Shown here: positions 1 through 9,352 of the stretch, in pieces
Layout of the letters: every line of letters starts with the position of its first letter
Position numbering within the stretch: the first letter of the stretch is position 1
Assembly (NCBI GenBank): GCA_029233965.1
Contig: JARGOP010000002.1
Span: 66,711 to 121,186 of the forward strand
DNA length: 54,476 nt
DNA from: Verrucomicrobiales bacterium
Lineage (GTDB): Bacteria; Verrucomicrobiota; Verrucomicrobiia; Verrucomicrobiales; DEV007
Direction of reading: 5' to 3'
Made by a program: the position numbers and the translations under genes
The notes under the pieces: generated by a model
The model's database searches: none
What the model saw: only the letters and a program-made list of their open reading frames with translations
What the model was told of the DNA's origin: nothing

Positions 1-2
1 AT

Positions 3-779
3 GCAGGAGACTGGGGAAAGGCGCCGATTCCGGACAAGACCCCAATTGAAGAGTGCGTCGACATCGGCGGTTCTATCAGCGCAGGATACGAGACGGACTA
101 CATCTTCTACGGTGCACGTTTTGCTCGCGACAGCGTTTGGACCGACGTGAACTACACGTTCGACAATTTCATCGTTCCAATTAACGTTGGTGCATGGTAC
201 CTCAACGGAATCAACGGTGCAGGCGCAACTGCATACGATGAGCTTGATCTTTACATCGCTGCTGAACTCGGAACCTTCGCTGGTTTTGATGTGAGCCTCG
301 GTTACACACACTTCTTCTTCCCTGAGTCAGGTGCAGGAAGCTACGGTGAGATCGGACTCGACATCAGCCGTTCACTCGGTTTCGTCGATTTCGCTGCTGA
401 AGCTAACTATGCTCTCATCGAAGGACTTGCAGGCGGCGCTCAGAGCGGTGCTTGGTACTATGCTGCTGGCATCGAGAAGACTTTCGGTCTTACTGATTCC
501 ATCAGCCTTGTTCTTGCAACCGGCATCGGATATTCCGACAACTACTTCCAGATCGGTGGATTCCTCGGTAGCGGTAACACAACCGACAGCGGTTGGAACC
601 ACTACTATGTCACTGCATCTCTTCCGATCGAGCTTAACTGCCGCGCAACACTCACTCCTTACATCGGATACTCCGGTGCTCCGGACACATGGGTGGTTGA
701 CGGTTACCAGGGCCTCGGCAACGGAACTTCCCAGTCTGACATCCTCCACGGTGGTGTCAGCCTCAGCGTTTCTTTCTAA
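3..779 (+). CDS. Outer-membrane beta-barrel protein, 5' end outside the window
   Basis: An open frame enters from the left edge without a start codon (first complete codon at 3) and ends at the TAA at 777-779. About 258 residues are visible. The sequence alternates short hydrophobic and aromatic stretches with Gly/Asn/Asp-rich turns, for example the segments beginning GSISAGYETDY and YVTASLPIEL. It finishes with SLSVSF; a terminal Phe preceded by alternating hydrophobic residues is the usual outer-membrane barrel assembly signal. A GTG at 147 could be called as a start, but the coding pattern continues upstream of it, so it is not the real start. A strong terminator follows at 822-857. The gene resembles barrel proteins of unknown function in Verrucomicrobiota; no substrate can be assigned. 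Confidence 0.75.
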   Translation, partial: AGDWGKAPIPDKTPIEECVDIGGSISAGYETDYIFYGARFARDSVWTDVNYTFDNFIVPINVGAWYLNGINGAGATAYDELDLYIAAELGTFAGFDVSLGYTHFFFPESGAGSYGEIGLDISRSLGFVDFAAEANYALIEGLAGGAQSGAWYYAAGIEKTFGLTDSISLVLATGIGYSDNYFQIGGFLGSGNTTDSGWNHYYVTASLPIELNCRATLTPYIGYSGAPDTWVVDGYQGLGNGTSQSDILHGGVSLSVSF

Positions 780-821
780 GTTGCGCTACGAAGGTTAGAA
801 AATTTATTTAAACCTTGGTGT

Positions 822-857
822 AAATCGCCTCCCGTTCGCGGGGGGCGATTTCTTTTT
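822..857 (+). terminator. Rho-independent terminator of the barrel gene
   Basis: AAATCGCC (822-829) pairs with GGCGATTT (844-851). The stem continues inward (one T-G wobble, then CCC with GGG) and is closed by a G-C pair around a TTCG tetraloop at 835-838. The run CTTTTT follows at 852-857. It separates the outer-membrane barrel gene from priA. Confidence 0.9.
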
Positions 858-893
858 GTACACAGATCGCCGATTCTGCCGATTTGAAAGCTG

Positions 894-3134
894 ATGGAGG
901 AAAAGACTGTTCACGTCCTGATCGATGGTGCGACGAGCGATCTCACGTTCAGCTATCTGATTCCTGAGGGACTGGACGTTGCCCCGGGACAGCGGGTTCG
1001 CATTCGACTCCGCAACCGGCCCGCGATCGGAACGGTGACCTCAATTGAAACGATTGACACCGCCAACCTGGGCTATGCCTTGAAGCCCATCGATGGGGTG
1101 GTTGCCGAAGAACCGTTTCTCACGCCCGGACTCATCCAGTTGGCCCGGTGGATTTCCGCCTTCTACCTCGCGCCTGTCGAGACGGTAATTCGGTCGATGT
1201 TGCCAAAGCCTTCACGTGGAGAGCACGAGAAGCGGAAAAAGGAGAAATTCGTTGAACTGACCGCGGCAGGTAAAAATCACGGTAACTCAGGTGAAAAGCT
1301 CACGGCAAAACAGGGAGAGGTTCTGGACCTCCTTCAGGAGAAGGGGGCTCTCAGTCTTGCTGCGCTAACGGGGGAATATGGCCTGTCCCGTTCCTCCATC
1401 AAATCCCTTGAAACCAGGGGGTTTCTCGAAGTCGGGGAGCGAATCGTAAATCGTGATCCTCTCAGGGATGTCGAATACGCAGCCAACAGCGCTCTCGAGC
1501 TGAATGAAGAGCAGCGGGTCGTGCTCGATTCGATTCTCGAAGCCGGAAAGAAAATCGAAGCCGGGGAGCCGGTAAAGCCCATTCTCCTCTATGGAGTCAC
1601 GGGAAGTGGAAAGACGGAGGTCTATCTACAGGCAATTCAGGAAACGATCCGGGAAGGCAAAGGTGCCATCGTTCTCGTCCCGGAAATATCACTCACTCCC
1701 CAGACGGCTGACCGGTTCAAGCAGCGCTTCGCGGATATTCAGGATCAGGTGGCCATCCTTCACAGCAATCTTTCGGAAGGGGAGCGGCACGACGAATGGC
1801 GAAAGGTCCTCGAACAGAAGGCACGCATTGTCATCGGGGCCCGGAGCGCGATCTTTTCCCCTATGCAGAATCTTGGTCTTATCGTCGTCGACGAAGAGCA
1901 CGAGAATTCCTACAAGCAGGATATCATCCCGCGCTATCAGGCAAGGGATATCGCCGTCGTTCGCGCCACGATAGAGAAATGCCCGGTCCTCCTCGCCAGC
2001 GCAACGCCTTCGCTGGAGTCGTGGAATAACACGCTGAACGGAAAATATGATCTCGCGACGATGAGTAAACGCGTTGATGATCAAAAGCTTCCCCTGATTC
2101 GAATCATCGACATGCGACTGGAGTCGAAGAAAGTCCAATCCGGCCCTGCGATTCTCTCCACGAAACTCCGGCAATCGATCGAAGAGCGTCTCGCGGACGG
2201 TGAACAAACGATTCTTTTTCTGAACCGGCGTGGCTTTGCCCGCAATATCCTCTGTCCCGAATGCGGTTATGTGGCCAATTGTCGGCATTGCGCGACGACG
2301 ATGACTCTTCACCGGGGCGATGATCGCCTCATTTGCCATATTTGTGGTTTCTCCCAGCTTCCCCCGACCAGATGCCCGGAATGCAGTTCGCGATCAATCG
2401 TGAATGCAGGATACGGAACGGAACGGGCCGAGGAGATCCTAAACAAGGTCTTCACGGATGCCAGAATTACCCGAATCGACACCGATTCGATGCGGAAAAA
2501 GAATCAGTTGCGCGATACCCTGAACGCTTTCCGTGCCAAAAAGATCGATATCCTTCTCGGAACTCAAATGATCGCGAAAGGCCTCCATTTCCCGAATGTG
2601 ACTCTCGTCGGAATCCTTAATGCTGACGTGGGACTTCACATCCCCGATTTTCGCGCCGGCGAAAGAACCTTCCAGCTCCTGACCCAGGTCGCGGGACGGG
2701 CAGGGCGGGGGGAACTCGAAGGCGAGGTGGTCGTGCAAACCTACACTCCTCACCATCCGTCAATCCAGCACGCGCGACATCATGATTTTGAGGGCTTTGC
2801 GGAGCAGGAGCTGCTCATGCGCAGACAGTTCGGGCACCCCCCGTTTCAGCGAATGGTTCTCGTGACCGTTCGCTCGGTTCATCAGGAACGGGCTGAATTT
2901 TCGCTGAAAACCCTGCACGCCCGTCTCAAACGGGAGCTTCCCGAAGGCATGTCACTCACCGAGCCGCTGCCTTCCCCGCTCGTAAAATCCCACGACCAGT
3001 GGCGATTCCAAATCATCCTCAAAGGGGCAAATCCGCGACGAATGGCAGCGCACATTCGAGAGGTAACGAGAGACCTGACGTTTCCCCCGGATGTCATCGT
3101 GACCTACGACGTGGATCCCTACTCGATGGGATGA
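894..3134 (+). CDS. priA: Primosomal protein N' (PriA replication-restart helicase)
   Basis: PriA is a superfamily 2 DNA helicase that recognises stalled forks and starts primosome reassembly in the cytoplasm. The 746-residue protein is of normal family length. It has an N-terminal 3'-DNA-binding domain (about 1-105), a winged-helix region, Walker A GVTGSGKT at 234-241, a DEEH box at 333-336, and the eight cysteines of the two zinc sites at 454, 457, 463, 466, 481, 484, 494 and 497. Helicase motifs V and VI (GTQMIAKGLHFP, QVAGRAGR) are intact. The ATG at 894 gives the expected N-terminus, although upstream bases show only a weak GAAAG. It has its own transcription start region after the terminator at 857, and yifB follows in the same direction after 68 bases. 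Confidence 0.97.
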   Translation: MEEKTVHVLIDGATSDLTFSYLIPEGLDVAPGQRVRIRLRNRPAIGTVTSIETIDTANLGYALKPIDGVVAEEPFLTPGLIQLARWISAFYLAPVETVIRSMLPKPSRGEHEKRKKEKFVELTAAGKNHGNSGEKLTAKQGEVLDLLQEKGALSLAALTGEYGLSRSSIKSLETRGFLEVGERIVNRDPLRDVEYAANSALELNEEQRVVLDSILEAGKKIEAGEPVKPILLYGVTGSGKTEVYLQAIQETIREGKGAIVLVPEISLTPQTADRFKQRFADIQDQVAILHSNLSEGERHDEWRKVLEQKARIVIGARSAIFSPMQNLGLIVVDEEHENSYKQDIIPRYQARDIAVVRATIEKCPVLLASATPSLESWNNTLNGKYDLATMSKRVDDQKLPLIRIIDMRLESKKVQSGPAILSTKLRQSIEERLADGEQTILFLNRRGFARNILCPECGYVANCRHCATTMTLHRGDDRLICHICGFSQLPPTRCPECSSRSIVNAGYGTERAEEILNKVFTDARITRIDTDSMRKKNQLRDTLNAFRAKKIDILLGTQMIAKGLHFPNVTLVGILNADVGLHIPDFRAGERTFQLLTQVAGRAGRGELEGEVVVQTYTPHHPSIQHARHHDFEGFAEQELLMRRQFGHPPFQRMVLVTVRSVHQERAEFSLKTLHARLKRELPEGMSLTEPLPSPLVKSHDQWRFQIILKGANPRRMAAHIREVTRDLTFPPDVIVTYDVDPYSMG

Positions 3135-3202
3135 TGCTATTTTGAACAGTTTTTTTACTGAAAAGATTTGCAATAGGATGGAAAATTGAGGACTGATGGG
3201 AC

Positions 3203-4756
3203 ATGTCCCTGTCCTGTGTCTATTCAGGTGCCCTTGTCGGAGTCGATGCCGTCGGGGTTGAGATCGAGGTGAACGCCTCTGATTCCGGCAATCTGGACAT
3301 CAAGCTTGTCGGTCTTCCCGACGCGGCGGTTCGTGAAAGTGTTGATCGGGTCACCACCGCGATCAAAAACAGTGGTCTTAGGTGGCCGGCGAAAAAGATT
3401 ACGATCAATCTCGCACCCGCCGATATCAAAAAGGAGGGCCCAAGCTATGATCTCCCCATTGCGATCGGAATGGCATCGCTGGATCAGGAACGGAACGGGA
3501 AACTCACCGAAGCCGCTTTGGAAAAGTGTGCCGTGGTGGGAGAGTTGGCCCTCGATGGGCGTGTCCGTCCCGTCAAAGGAATTCTCTCGCTCGCTCTTCA
3601 GGCAAAACAAGCCGGAAAAAGAGCGATTCTTGTCCCGCAGGAAAACGCGGTCGAAGCCAGTATTGTTGAGGGGATCTTTGTTTATGGAATCGCTTCCCTG
3701 CGGGACGCCTACGATCTCCTCACGGGCAATGGGAACATCAGCCCGCAGAAACTCGACCGGGAGGAATTTTTCAATACGAAGCGGGCCTACCCCGTCGATT
3801 TCGACGAGGTGAAAGGCCAGGCTCATGCGAAACGCGCCCTTGAAGTCGCGATGGCGGGGGGCCACAACCTCCTCATGTTGGGCAGTCCCGGAACGGGGAA
3901 ATCAATGCTCGCGAAGCGACTCGTCACGATTCTTCCTGCGATGATGGAGGAGGAAGCGATTGAAACAACAAAGATCCACAGTGTCGCCGGGTTGGTGGAC
4001 GGAAAACACAGCTTCCTCGCGACGCGCCCCTTTCGTTCTCCACACCACACCATTTCGGATGTGGGCCTCCTTGGAGGAAGCAGCAATCCGACTCCCGGGG
4101 AAGTGAGCCTCGCACACAACGGAATTCTTTTTCTCGATGAGTTGCCCGAATTTCGGCGTTCCACCCTCGAAGTGCTCCGCCAACCGCTTGAGGATGGTCA
4201 CGTCACGATTTCACGCGCCGCCGGGAAATTCACTTTCCCGAGCCGCTTCAGCCTCGTCGCGGCGATGAATCCCTGCCCCTGTGGCTACCTTGGCGATCCA
4301 TCGCGGGAATGTCGTTGCTCGCCGGGGCAGATCGAAAAGTATCGTCAACGGATCAGCGGCCCCCTGCTCGATCGGATCGATCTCCACATCGACGTTCCGG
4401 CGGTGAATTACAAAGAACTGCGATCTGAATCCGGAGGCGAATCCTCCGAAGTGATTCGTGAGCGGGTCGAAGAGGCACGTGCGATTCAGTTAGAGCGGCT
4501 CGTTGTCTTTCCGGGAGTGAACTGCAACGCGGACATGGGCAATCGTCAGGTTTCGAGGTTTTGTCAGCTCGACAAACAGAGTGAACGCACCCTGGAGCAG
4601 GCCATGGAAAGTTTGAACTTCAGTGCCCGCGCTCACGATCGCATCCTGAAGGTGGCGAGGACTCTCGCGGATCTTGAGGGCGCGATGGAAATCAAAGAGG
4701 TCCACGTTCTTGAGGCGATCCAGTATCGGACCCTGGATCGAAATCTTTGGGCTTAG
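3203..4756 (+). CDS. comM: YifB/ComM-family Mg-chelatase-like AAA+ ATPase
   Basis: This 517-residue protein belongs to the YifB family. Its characterised member ComM is a hexameric helicase that promotes branch migration during natural transformation. The N-terminal third (about 1-180) is a Lon-protease-like fold without a protease role. Next comes the Mg-chelatase AAA+ core with Walker [10 protein letters not shown], Walker [11 protein letters not shown] and an arginine-finger region, followed by the C-terminal lid domain. GAGGA at 3189-3193 lies 9 bases before the ATG and supports the start. YifB is common in non-competent bacteria too, so competence should not be inferred from this gene alone; no other competence gene is in the window. 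Confidence 0.93.
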   Translation: MSLSCVYSGALVGVDAVGVEIEVNASDSGNLDIKLVGLPDAAVRESVDRVTTAIKNSGLRWPAKKITINLAPADIKKEGPSYDLPIAIGMASLDQERNGKLTEAALEKCAVVGELALDGRVRPVKGILSLALQAKQAGKRAILVPQENAVEASIVEGIFVYGIASLRDAYDLLTGNGNISPQKLDREEFFNTKRAYPVDFDEVKGQAHAKRALEVAMAGGHNLLMLGSPGTGKSMLAKRLVTILPAMMEEEAIETTKIHSVAGLVDGKHSFLATRPFRSPHHTISDVGLLGGSSNPTPGEVSLAHNGILFLDELPEFRRSTLEVLRQPLEDGHVTISRAAGKFTFPSRFSLVAAMNPCPCGYLGDPSRECRCSPGQIEKYRQRISGPLLDRIDLHIDVPAVNYKELRSESGGESSEVIRERVEEARAIQLERLVVFPGVNCNADMGNRQVSRFCQLDKQSERTLEQAMESLNFSARAHDRILKVARTLADLEGAMEIKEVHVLEAIQYRTLDRNLWA

Positions 4757-4861
4757 TTCAAAAAGAGCGCATAAAGGGGGCTGGAAAGCCGTCTATCCAT
4801 TGTTCCCCTATGGAACGCGGCCTTTCCCCAAGGTGGGACGAACTTCAAACCTCCCCTGATT

Positions 4862-5230
4862 ATGAAGAAACTGATTGCACTGACAGCCGTGATTACGGCC
4901 TCATTTTTCCTCCTCGCTCCGACCTCCGCGGAAGCCGGATCCTACCGGTCCAAGGTGATCGGAAAATGCGGAGGCTGCGGAGGCCATATCCATTCCTTCT
5001 ACCGCCCGGTGCGACTTCCCTGCGGAAATATTCGTTACACCTGGGTGCCCTCTTACCACAGCAATTGCGGACGGGTATCCTCCTATCGATCAATCAGCCG
5101 GTTCCCGTCCAGCTCCTACGTTCGCCGAAGCTATGTGCCGGGAACTCACGGGTTCGTCTCCCGCAGCTTCTATTCCCGCGGACCAGGCATTTCGCTCCGC
5201 TTTGGCAGCAGCCGCGGCTATTGCCGCTGA
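4862..5230 (+). CDS. Small secreted Cys/Arg/Ser-rich protein
   Basis: No family recognised. The 122-residue product has a clear Sec signal peptide: MKK, then a hydrophobic core LIALTAVITASFFLLAP, with likely cleavage after SAEA (residue 25-26). The mature part is basic and rich in Ser, Tyr and Arg. It carries clustered cysteines (CGGCGGH near residues 36-42, then single Cys near 54, 68 and the C-terminus), so disulfides or metal binding are possible. A terminator follows at 5262-5289, so it is probably monocistronic. It is similar in style, but not clearly in sequence, to the Cys-rich secreted protein at 39503-39808. Confidence 0.7.
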   Translation: MKKLIALTAVITASFFLLAPTSAEAGSYRSKVIGKCGGCGGHIHSFYRPVRLPCGNIRYTWVPSYHSNCGRVSSYRSISRFPSSSYVRRSYVPGTHGFVSRSFYSRGPGISLRFGSSRGYCR

Positions 5231-5261
5231 GTTAGCTCCCTCCCTGACCTGTTTTCGAGAG

Positions 5262-5289
5262 AAACGCTCCGCCTGCGCGGGGCGTTTTT
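5262..5289 (+). terminator. Rho-independent terminator
   Basis: AAACGCTCCGC (5262-5272) pairs with GCGGGGCGTTT (5277-5287), with one T-G wobble, around a CTGC loop. The run TTTTT ends at 5289 and is followed by more T-rich sequence. It closes the transcript of the small secreted protein. Confidence 0.88.
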
Positions 5290-5412
5290 CGTTTTCAATG
5301 GTTCCGAAAAGAAATTTGTCGATTCCTTTGCAAAGATTGCTTGCGAAAAGGTGATTTAGAATTTAAGAATGCCCTCCTTCGCGCTGGAACCTCCTCGGTT
5401 TCAGCCCCGGTT

Positions 5413-5494
5413 GCTCGGGTGGCGGAATTGGTAGACGCGCAGGATTAAGGATCCTGTGGGGCGACCCGTGGGGGTTCGATTCCCCCCTCGAGCA
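5413..5494 (+). tRNA. tRNA-Leu, anticodon AAG
   Basis: This is a class II tRNA that folds fully by hand. Acceptor stem: GCTCGGG (5413-5419) with CTCGAGC (5487-5493), discriminator A at 5494, CCA not encoded. D arm: the canonical GGTAGAC at 5430-5436. Anticodon stem: CAGGA (5440-5444) with TCCTG (5452-5456), loop TTAAGGA, so the anticodon at 5447-5449 is AAG. The long variable arm (5457-5469) has a GCGA tetraloop. T stem: GGGGG (5470-5474) with CCCCC (5482-5486), loop TTCGATT. The identity is leucine by overall similarity to bacterial tRNA-Leu(CAG/GAG). An A at position 34 is unusual in bacterial tRNA-Leu (see findings). purU starts 13 bases downstream and may be co-transcribed. Confidence 0.95.
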
Positions 5495-5507
5495 CTTTTA
5501 TACACGG

Positions 5508-6386
5508 ATGACTGTGAGCACGACTTCCACTGATTCACCTTCCGCGATTCTAACGATCTCCTGCGATGACCAACCCGGCATTGTGGCGTCCGTCTCGGAA
5601 TTTCTCTTTCACAACCGCGGAAACATTGTCGATGTCGATCAGCACGTGGATCGCGAGGCCGGCATCTTCTTCATGCGCGTCGAATGGGAGACCAGTGGAT
5701 TTGCAATTCCCCGCGATGAAATTGCTTCCGCGATCGCTCCGCTCGTCGAAAAATTCTCGATGCGTTCGGCTCTCTATTTTTCGGACGTTCGCCCGCGCGC
5801 GGCATTGTTTGTCACGAGGGATAACCATTGCTTCTACGACCTGCTTTCACGTCATGAAAGCGGAGAGCTTCCGATGGACATTCCTCTGATTATCAGCAAT
5901 CGCGAGGACTTAAGGCCGGTCGCGGAACGGTTCGGAATCCCTTTTCATCATTTTCCGATCACGAAAGAGACAAAGCAGGACCAGGAGGCGGCGGAGATTT
6001 CCCTGCTGAACGGGCACAAGGTCGATCTCGTAATTCTGGCTCGCTACATGCAGATCCTGAGCCCGCAAATGACGGAAGCGTTTCCGAACCGGATCATCAA
6101 CATCCATCACTCCTTTCTGCCCGCTTTTCCGGGCGCCCGCCCCTATCACTCGGCGCATAAACGCGGAGTGAAGCTCGTCGGGGCGACCAGCCACTACGTC
6201 ACCGAAGATCTCGACGAAGGCCCTATCATTGCGCAGGGGGTCACACCGGTTTCGCACAAAGACACGGTTCACGATTTTGTCCGCAAAGGACGTGCTCTCG
6301 AGCAAAGTGTTCTCTCTCGCGCCGTCTGGCTGCATCTCAATCGCCGGACCCTTGTTCACGAAAACCGAACCGTCGTCTTCGGGTAA
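5508..6386 (+). CDS. purU: Formyltetrahydrofolate deformylase
   Basis: PurU hydrolyses 10-formyl-tetrahydrofolate to formate and tetrahydrofolate, balancing one-carbon pools and supplying formate for purine synthesis. The 292-residue protein has an N-terminal ACT regulatory domain (about 10-90; the ILTISCDDQPGIVASVSEF motif) and a C-terminal formyltransferase-fold catalytic domain. The catalytic segment NIHHSFLPAFPGARPYHSA and the downstream VTEDLDEGPII are intact. The length is normal for the family. The ATG at 5508 lies 13 bases after the tRNA-Leu gene. hisS follows 53 bases after the stop. Confidence 0.96.
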   Translation: MTVSTTSTDSPSAILTISCDDQPGIVASVSEFLFHNRGNIVDVDQHVDREAGIFFMRVEWETSGFAIPRDEIASAIAPLVEKFSMRSALYFSDVRPRAALFVTRDNHCFYDLLSRHESGELPMDIPLIISNREDLRPVAERFGIPFHHFPITKETKQDQEAAEISLLNGHKVDLVILARYMQILSPQMTEAFPNRIINIHHSFLPAFPGARPYHSAHKRGVKLVGATSHYVTEDLDEGPIIAQGVTPVSHKDTVHDFVRKGRALEQSVLSRAVWLHLNRRTLVHENRTVVFG

Positions 6387-6439
6387 CGGTTTCCGTGTCC
6401 GTTTTCTGGCATTGCCGGAAATTCGAAGTAAGCTCGCGC

Positions 6440-7702
6440 ATGGCTCAAAAATTCCAGACCCTGCCGGGTTTCCGTGATTTCTACCCTGCTGAATGTGCGG
6501 CGAGAAACTACGTCTTCGATACGTGGCGTCGTGTCGCGCGGCGATATGGGTTCGTGGAGTACGAAGGCCCGATCCTGGAACCCACCGACCTCTACCGGAA
6601 AAAGAGCGGGAATGAAATCGTGAATCAGCTCTTCTGTTTTGAGGACAAGGGTGAGCGTGATGTTTCGATGCGCCCTGAGCTGACTCCCACCCTGGCACGG
6701 ATGGCGGCAGCGCGGCAGCGGGATTTCAAGAAGCCGCTCCGCTGGTTCTCGATCGGCCAGTTCTTTCGCTATGAAAAGCACCAGAAAGGTCGGGGGCGGG
6801 AGTTCTACCAGTTCAACTGCGACATTTTGGGAGAAGATTCGATCATCGCCGATGCTGAACTCATGGCGCTGGCAATCGATCTCATGCTGGAACTCGGTTT
6901 CACGGCCAATGATTTCAAAATCCGCATCAGTGATCGTCAGGCCTGGGTGTCCTATGCGATCGATCAGGGCGTTGCCGAAGAGTCACTGACTGACTTCCTC
7001 CAAATTGTCGATAAGATGGAGCGGACCCCGCCGGAGAAGACGGAGGAAAAGCTCCAGCCACTCGGATTGTCGCTTGCCGGGATCGAAGCCTTCATTGAGT
7101 CGGGCGCCGAAGCATCCGACTCGTTGAAAGAGGTGATCACCAATCTTGAGGCTCGCGGGCTCGGAAATTACATTGAAGTCGATCTCGGGATTGTTCGTGG
7201 ACTTGCCTACTACACTGGTCCCGTTTTTGAGATTTTCGATATCGGGAAAGGGATGCGTGCGGTTGCAGGGGGCGGTCGCTACGATCAGTTGATTGGTTTG
7301 ATCGGCGGTGTCGAAATGTCGGCCTGTGGCTTTGCGATGGGTGATATGGTCATCACCGATCTCGTTCGTGAGACCGAAAAGCCGGCAGCACTTTTGGAGG
7401 CAGCAATCGTTTCCGGACAGTCGGTCGATGTGTATGTCGTTGAGGCGGATCCTTCAAAGAAGAGTGCCACTGCACAGGTGGTGCAGTCCCTGCGTTCGGA
7501 TGGCTTCAGCGTTCACTATGCCTTCGCGGACATGAAGGTTGGAAAGCAGTTTCAGACCGCTGAGCAATCCGGAGCGGCCCACGCCGTCGTGGTTGGTTCT
7601 GAGTTTCCGGAGGTTGGGATAAAAGATCTTTCGGACCGCAGCGAGGAAAAGGTCTCTTTTGAGGCGCTGGGAGCGGCGTTAAAGCGCCACAAAGCTTCGT
7701 AA
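6440..7702 (+). CDS. hisS: Histidyl-tRNA synthetase
   Basis: A class II aminoacyl-tRNA synthetase that charges tRNA-His. The frame is open from 6395, but the ATG at 6440 begins the typical HisS N-terminus (MAQKFQTLPGFRDFYP), giving 420 residues, normal for the short bacterial type. Visible motifs are motif 1 around RRYGFVEYEGPILEPTDLY, motif 2 FRYEKHQKGRGREFYQFN, the histidine-specific RGLAYYTG, and a motif 3 region around ACGFAMGD. The last ~95 residues form the anticodon-binding domain. It lies in the same direction as purU and the OmpA-like gene, 75 bases upstream of the latter. Confidence 0.96.
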   Translation: MAQKFQTLPGFRDFYPAECAARNYVFDTWRRVARRYGFVEYEGPILEPTDLYRKKSGNEIVNQLFCFEDKGERDVSMRPELTPTLARMAAARQRDFKKPLRWFSIGQFFRYEKHQKGRGREFYQFNCDILGEDSIIADAELMALAIDLMLELGFTANDFKIRISDRQAWVSYAIDQGVAEESLTDFLQIVDKMERTPPEKTEEKLQPLGLSLAGIEAFIESGAEASDSLKEVITNLEARGLGNYIEVDLGIVRGLAYYTGPVFEIFDIGKGMRAVAGGGRYDQLIGLIGGVEMSACGFAMGDMVITDLVRETEKPAALLEAAIVSGQSVDVYVVEADPSKKSATAQVVQSLRSDGFSVHYAFADMKVGKQFQTAEQSGAAHAVVVGSEFPEVGIKDLSDRSEEKVSFEALGAALKRHKAS

Positions 7703-7777
7703 ATCTCAAGTATTTCCAGTTTAGGTTGGAGAGTAGTCTGCTACACTATCCCTGTCGGTTATCCACCGGACCCAGCC

Positions 7778-9187
7778 ATGACCAAAACGAATGCCATCGT
7801 CTTCTTTTCCATCATTGCGGTGGGACTTCTGATCTCCTACTTCACTCTCGACCGCGTCGCAAAACCGGTCGAAGTTACCGATGAGCCGGTGCCACCGGAA
7901 GTCGCTGAGGTCACCGAGCCGGACCCGCCGGAGCCTGAGGTGGAAAAAACGAAGCCTGCAACTCCTGTTCCGGAGACGAGGGATGCGCCGGTGGAGCCGA
8001 AGGTTACCGAAAAGAAGACCGGGGGATTTGCGACTCCGGAAATGGCCATGAAGGCATTGGTCGGTGTGATCGGAGAAAAAGACTTTGAGGCGTTCACGGA
8101 ACTCGTTGGAGAAGACGCCATTGGCGCATCGATCAAGGATGAAGTGAAAACTCTCATTGAGTCGCCCGCCTCTTCACTGAGCGCGGAGAAACCGTTTTCG
8201 GAAATCTCCAAGTCAGCGACGCTCGTTCGCTGGGCACTGAATTTCGAACCAGCCGGGGAAAGCGTTGCCAAACCTGAGATACCGAACCGACGACAACTCT
8301 ATGCGGATCTTGAGACCGTCGAAAATAAATCAGTGGATTTCAAAAAAATCAGCCTGCCGCTTTTGCCTGACGCTGTCGAGAGTTTGGACTCTCCGCCCCG
8401 GATCACCACCGCAGAAGAGCCGGTTCCGGCGGGACCGGGCGTGCCGGCCGATCTCCCCAATGATCCGCTTACGATCGCGCATACCTTCTCCAGGGCGGTC
8501 ATTGCCCGGGATTTCCGTGTCGCCCGTGCTCTTGCTGATCCTGAAAAAGTCACAGACGAGCGTGTTGCCGCTCTCATGATCGCTGTCGAAGAGGGAGGCT
8601 TTGCCCTGAAGGAGGATCGCCCGCTCGTCGTTACGTTATCGCGCGAGGACATCACCTGGGTACTCACACGGATCACTTCAGGAGAGATGGCGTCGGAGTT
8701 CGCGCTCGAACTCGGACAGGATGGCGGGGATTGGAAAATTGGCGGCCTCACCTTTTCAAAGGTTCTCTCCGCGCTGGCTGATCAGGCCGGCGGTGGCGAT
8801 GTTGCCTATAGCCCGATCGTCGAAGACCCGTCGGGAGGTGACTCCCTCGTGCTCTATTTTGAGTTCGACAGCGCCGGGGTCACTCCTCGCGGGAAGCGTC
8901 AATTAGCGATCATAGCGGATATCCTCAGTCAGGGAGCTGAGCGTGTCATTCGAATCAATGGCCACGCCGATGCGCTGGGAACGGATCAATATAACAAAAG
9001 CCTCAGTGATGGGCGTGCCGAAGCCATTCGGAGAGGGCTCATTGAAATGGGGGTTGCCCCGGCTCAGATCATCACCGAGGCGTTCGGTGAAACGAAGCCG
9101 CGACGTCCGAATTTCAATCCGGACGGGACCGATAATCCGACGGGGCGTTCCCAAAACCGCCGCGCTGAGGTCTATCTCGATTTTTGA
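7778..9187 (+). CDS. OmpA-family envelope protein with N-terminal membrane anchor
   Basis: The 469-residue protein starts with one hydrophobic segment (AIVFFSIIAVGLLISYF, residues 6-22). A Pro/Glu/Val-rich stretch (about 28-75) follows, which could span the periplasm. Next come two alpha/beta segments of unknown family (about 85-360), each starting with a helical TPEMAMKALVGVI- or DPLTIAHTFSRAVI-like stretch. The C-terminal ~110 residues are an OmpA-like peptidoglycan-binding domain: YFEFDSAGVTPRGKRQL, then INGHADALGTDQYN and SQNRRAEVYLDF. The conserved Asp and Arg that bind diaminopimelate in this family are in those segments. The likely role is tethering the cell wall to the inner membrane or sensing; the exact job is unknown. 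Confidence 0.82.
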   Translation: MTKTNAIVFFSIIAVGLLISYFTLDRVAKPVEVTDEPVPPEVAEVTEPDPPEPEVEKTKPATPVPETRDAPVEPKVTEKKTGGFATPEMAMKALVGVIGEKDFEAFTELVGEDAIGASIKDEVKTLIESPASSLSAEKPFSEISKSATLVRWALNFEPAGESVAKPEIPNRRQLYADLETVENKSVDFKKISLPLLPDAVESLDSPPRITTAEEPVPAGPGVPADLPNDPLTIAHTFSRAVIARDFRVARALADPEKVTDERVAALMIAVEEGGFALKEDRPLVVTLSREDITWVLTRITSGEMASEFALELGQDGGDWKIGGLTFSKVLSALADQAGGGDVAYSPIVEDPSGGDSLVLYFEFDSAGVTPRGKRQLAIIADILSQGAERVIRINGHADALGTDQYNKSLSDGRAEAIRRGLIEMGVAPAQIITEAFGETKPRRPNFNPDGTDNPTGRSQNRRAEVYLDF

Positions 9188-9196
9188 CCGGAGTTC

Positions 9197-9227
9197 AACA
9201 GGGTTGGGCCTCTCCCGCAACCCTGTT
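9197..9227. repeat. Inverted repeat, AACAGGGTTG hairpin copy 1
   Basis: AACAGGGTTG (9197-9206) and CAACCCTGTT (9218-9227) are perfect 10-base arms with an 11-base loop, just after the OmpA-like gene. There is no T-run, so it is not a standard terminator. A near-identical pair of arms occurs at 47882-47910, which suggests a dispersed REP-like element or a shared 3'-end hairpin. Confidence 0.65.
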
Positions 9228-9291
9228 AGATCGCGCAGGAAAAGAGGCGCTTTCAGGTATCAAATGTGCCGGGGAATTCTCAGGTTCCATC

Positions 9292-9319
9292 TTGACCTGC
9301 CATCCCGCCAACGTAAGTT
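9292..9319 (+). promoter_or_regulatory. Weak candidate promoter for sucCD
   Basis: TTGACC (9292-9297) is followed after 16 bases by TAAGTT (9314-9319), about 34 bases before the sucC start. The -35 is close to consensus and the -10 is poor, so this is only a candidate. Confidence 0.25.
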
Positions 9320-9352
9320 GCGCCCCTCGCTAACGAGACGCGTCGCTGTTGC

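Noticed and set aside
147-779. GTG at 147 as the start of the barrel gene
   Set aside because: The coding pattern continues upstream in frame to the window edge, so the gene is truncated rather than starting there.
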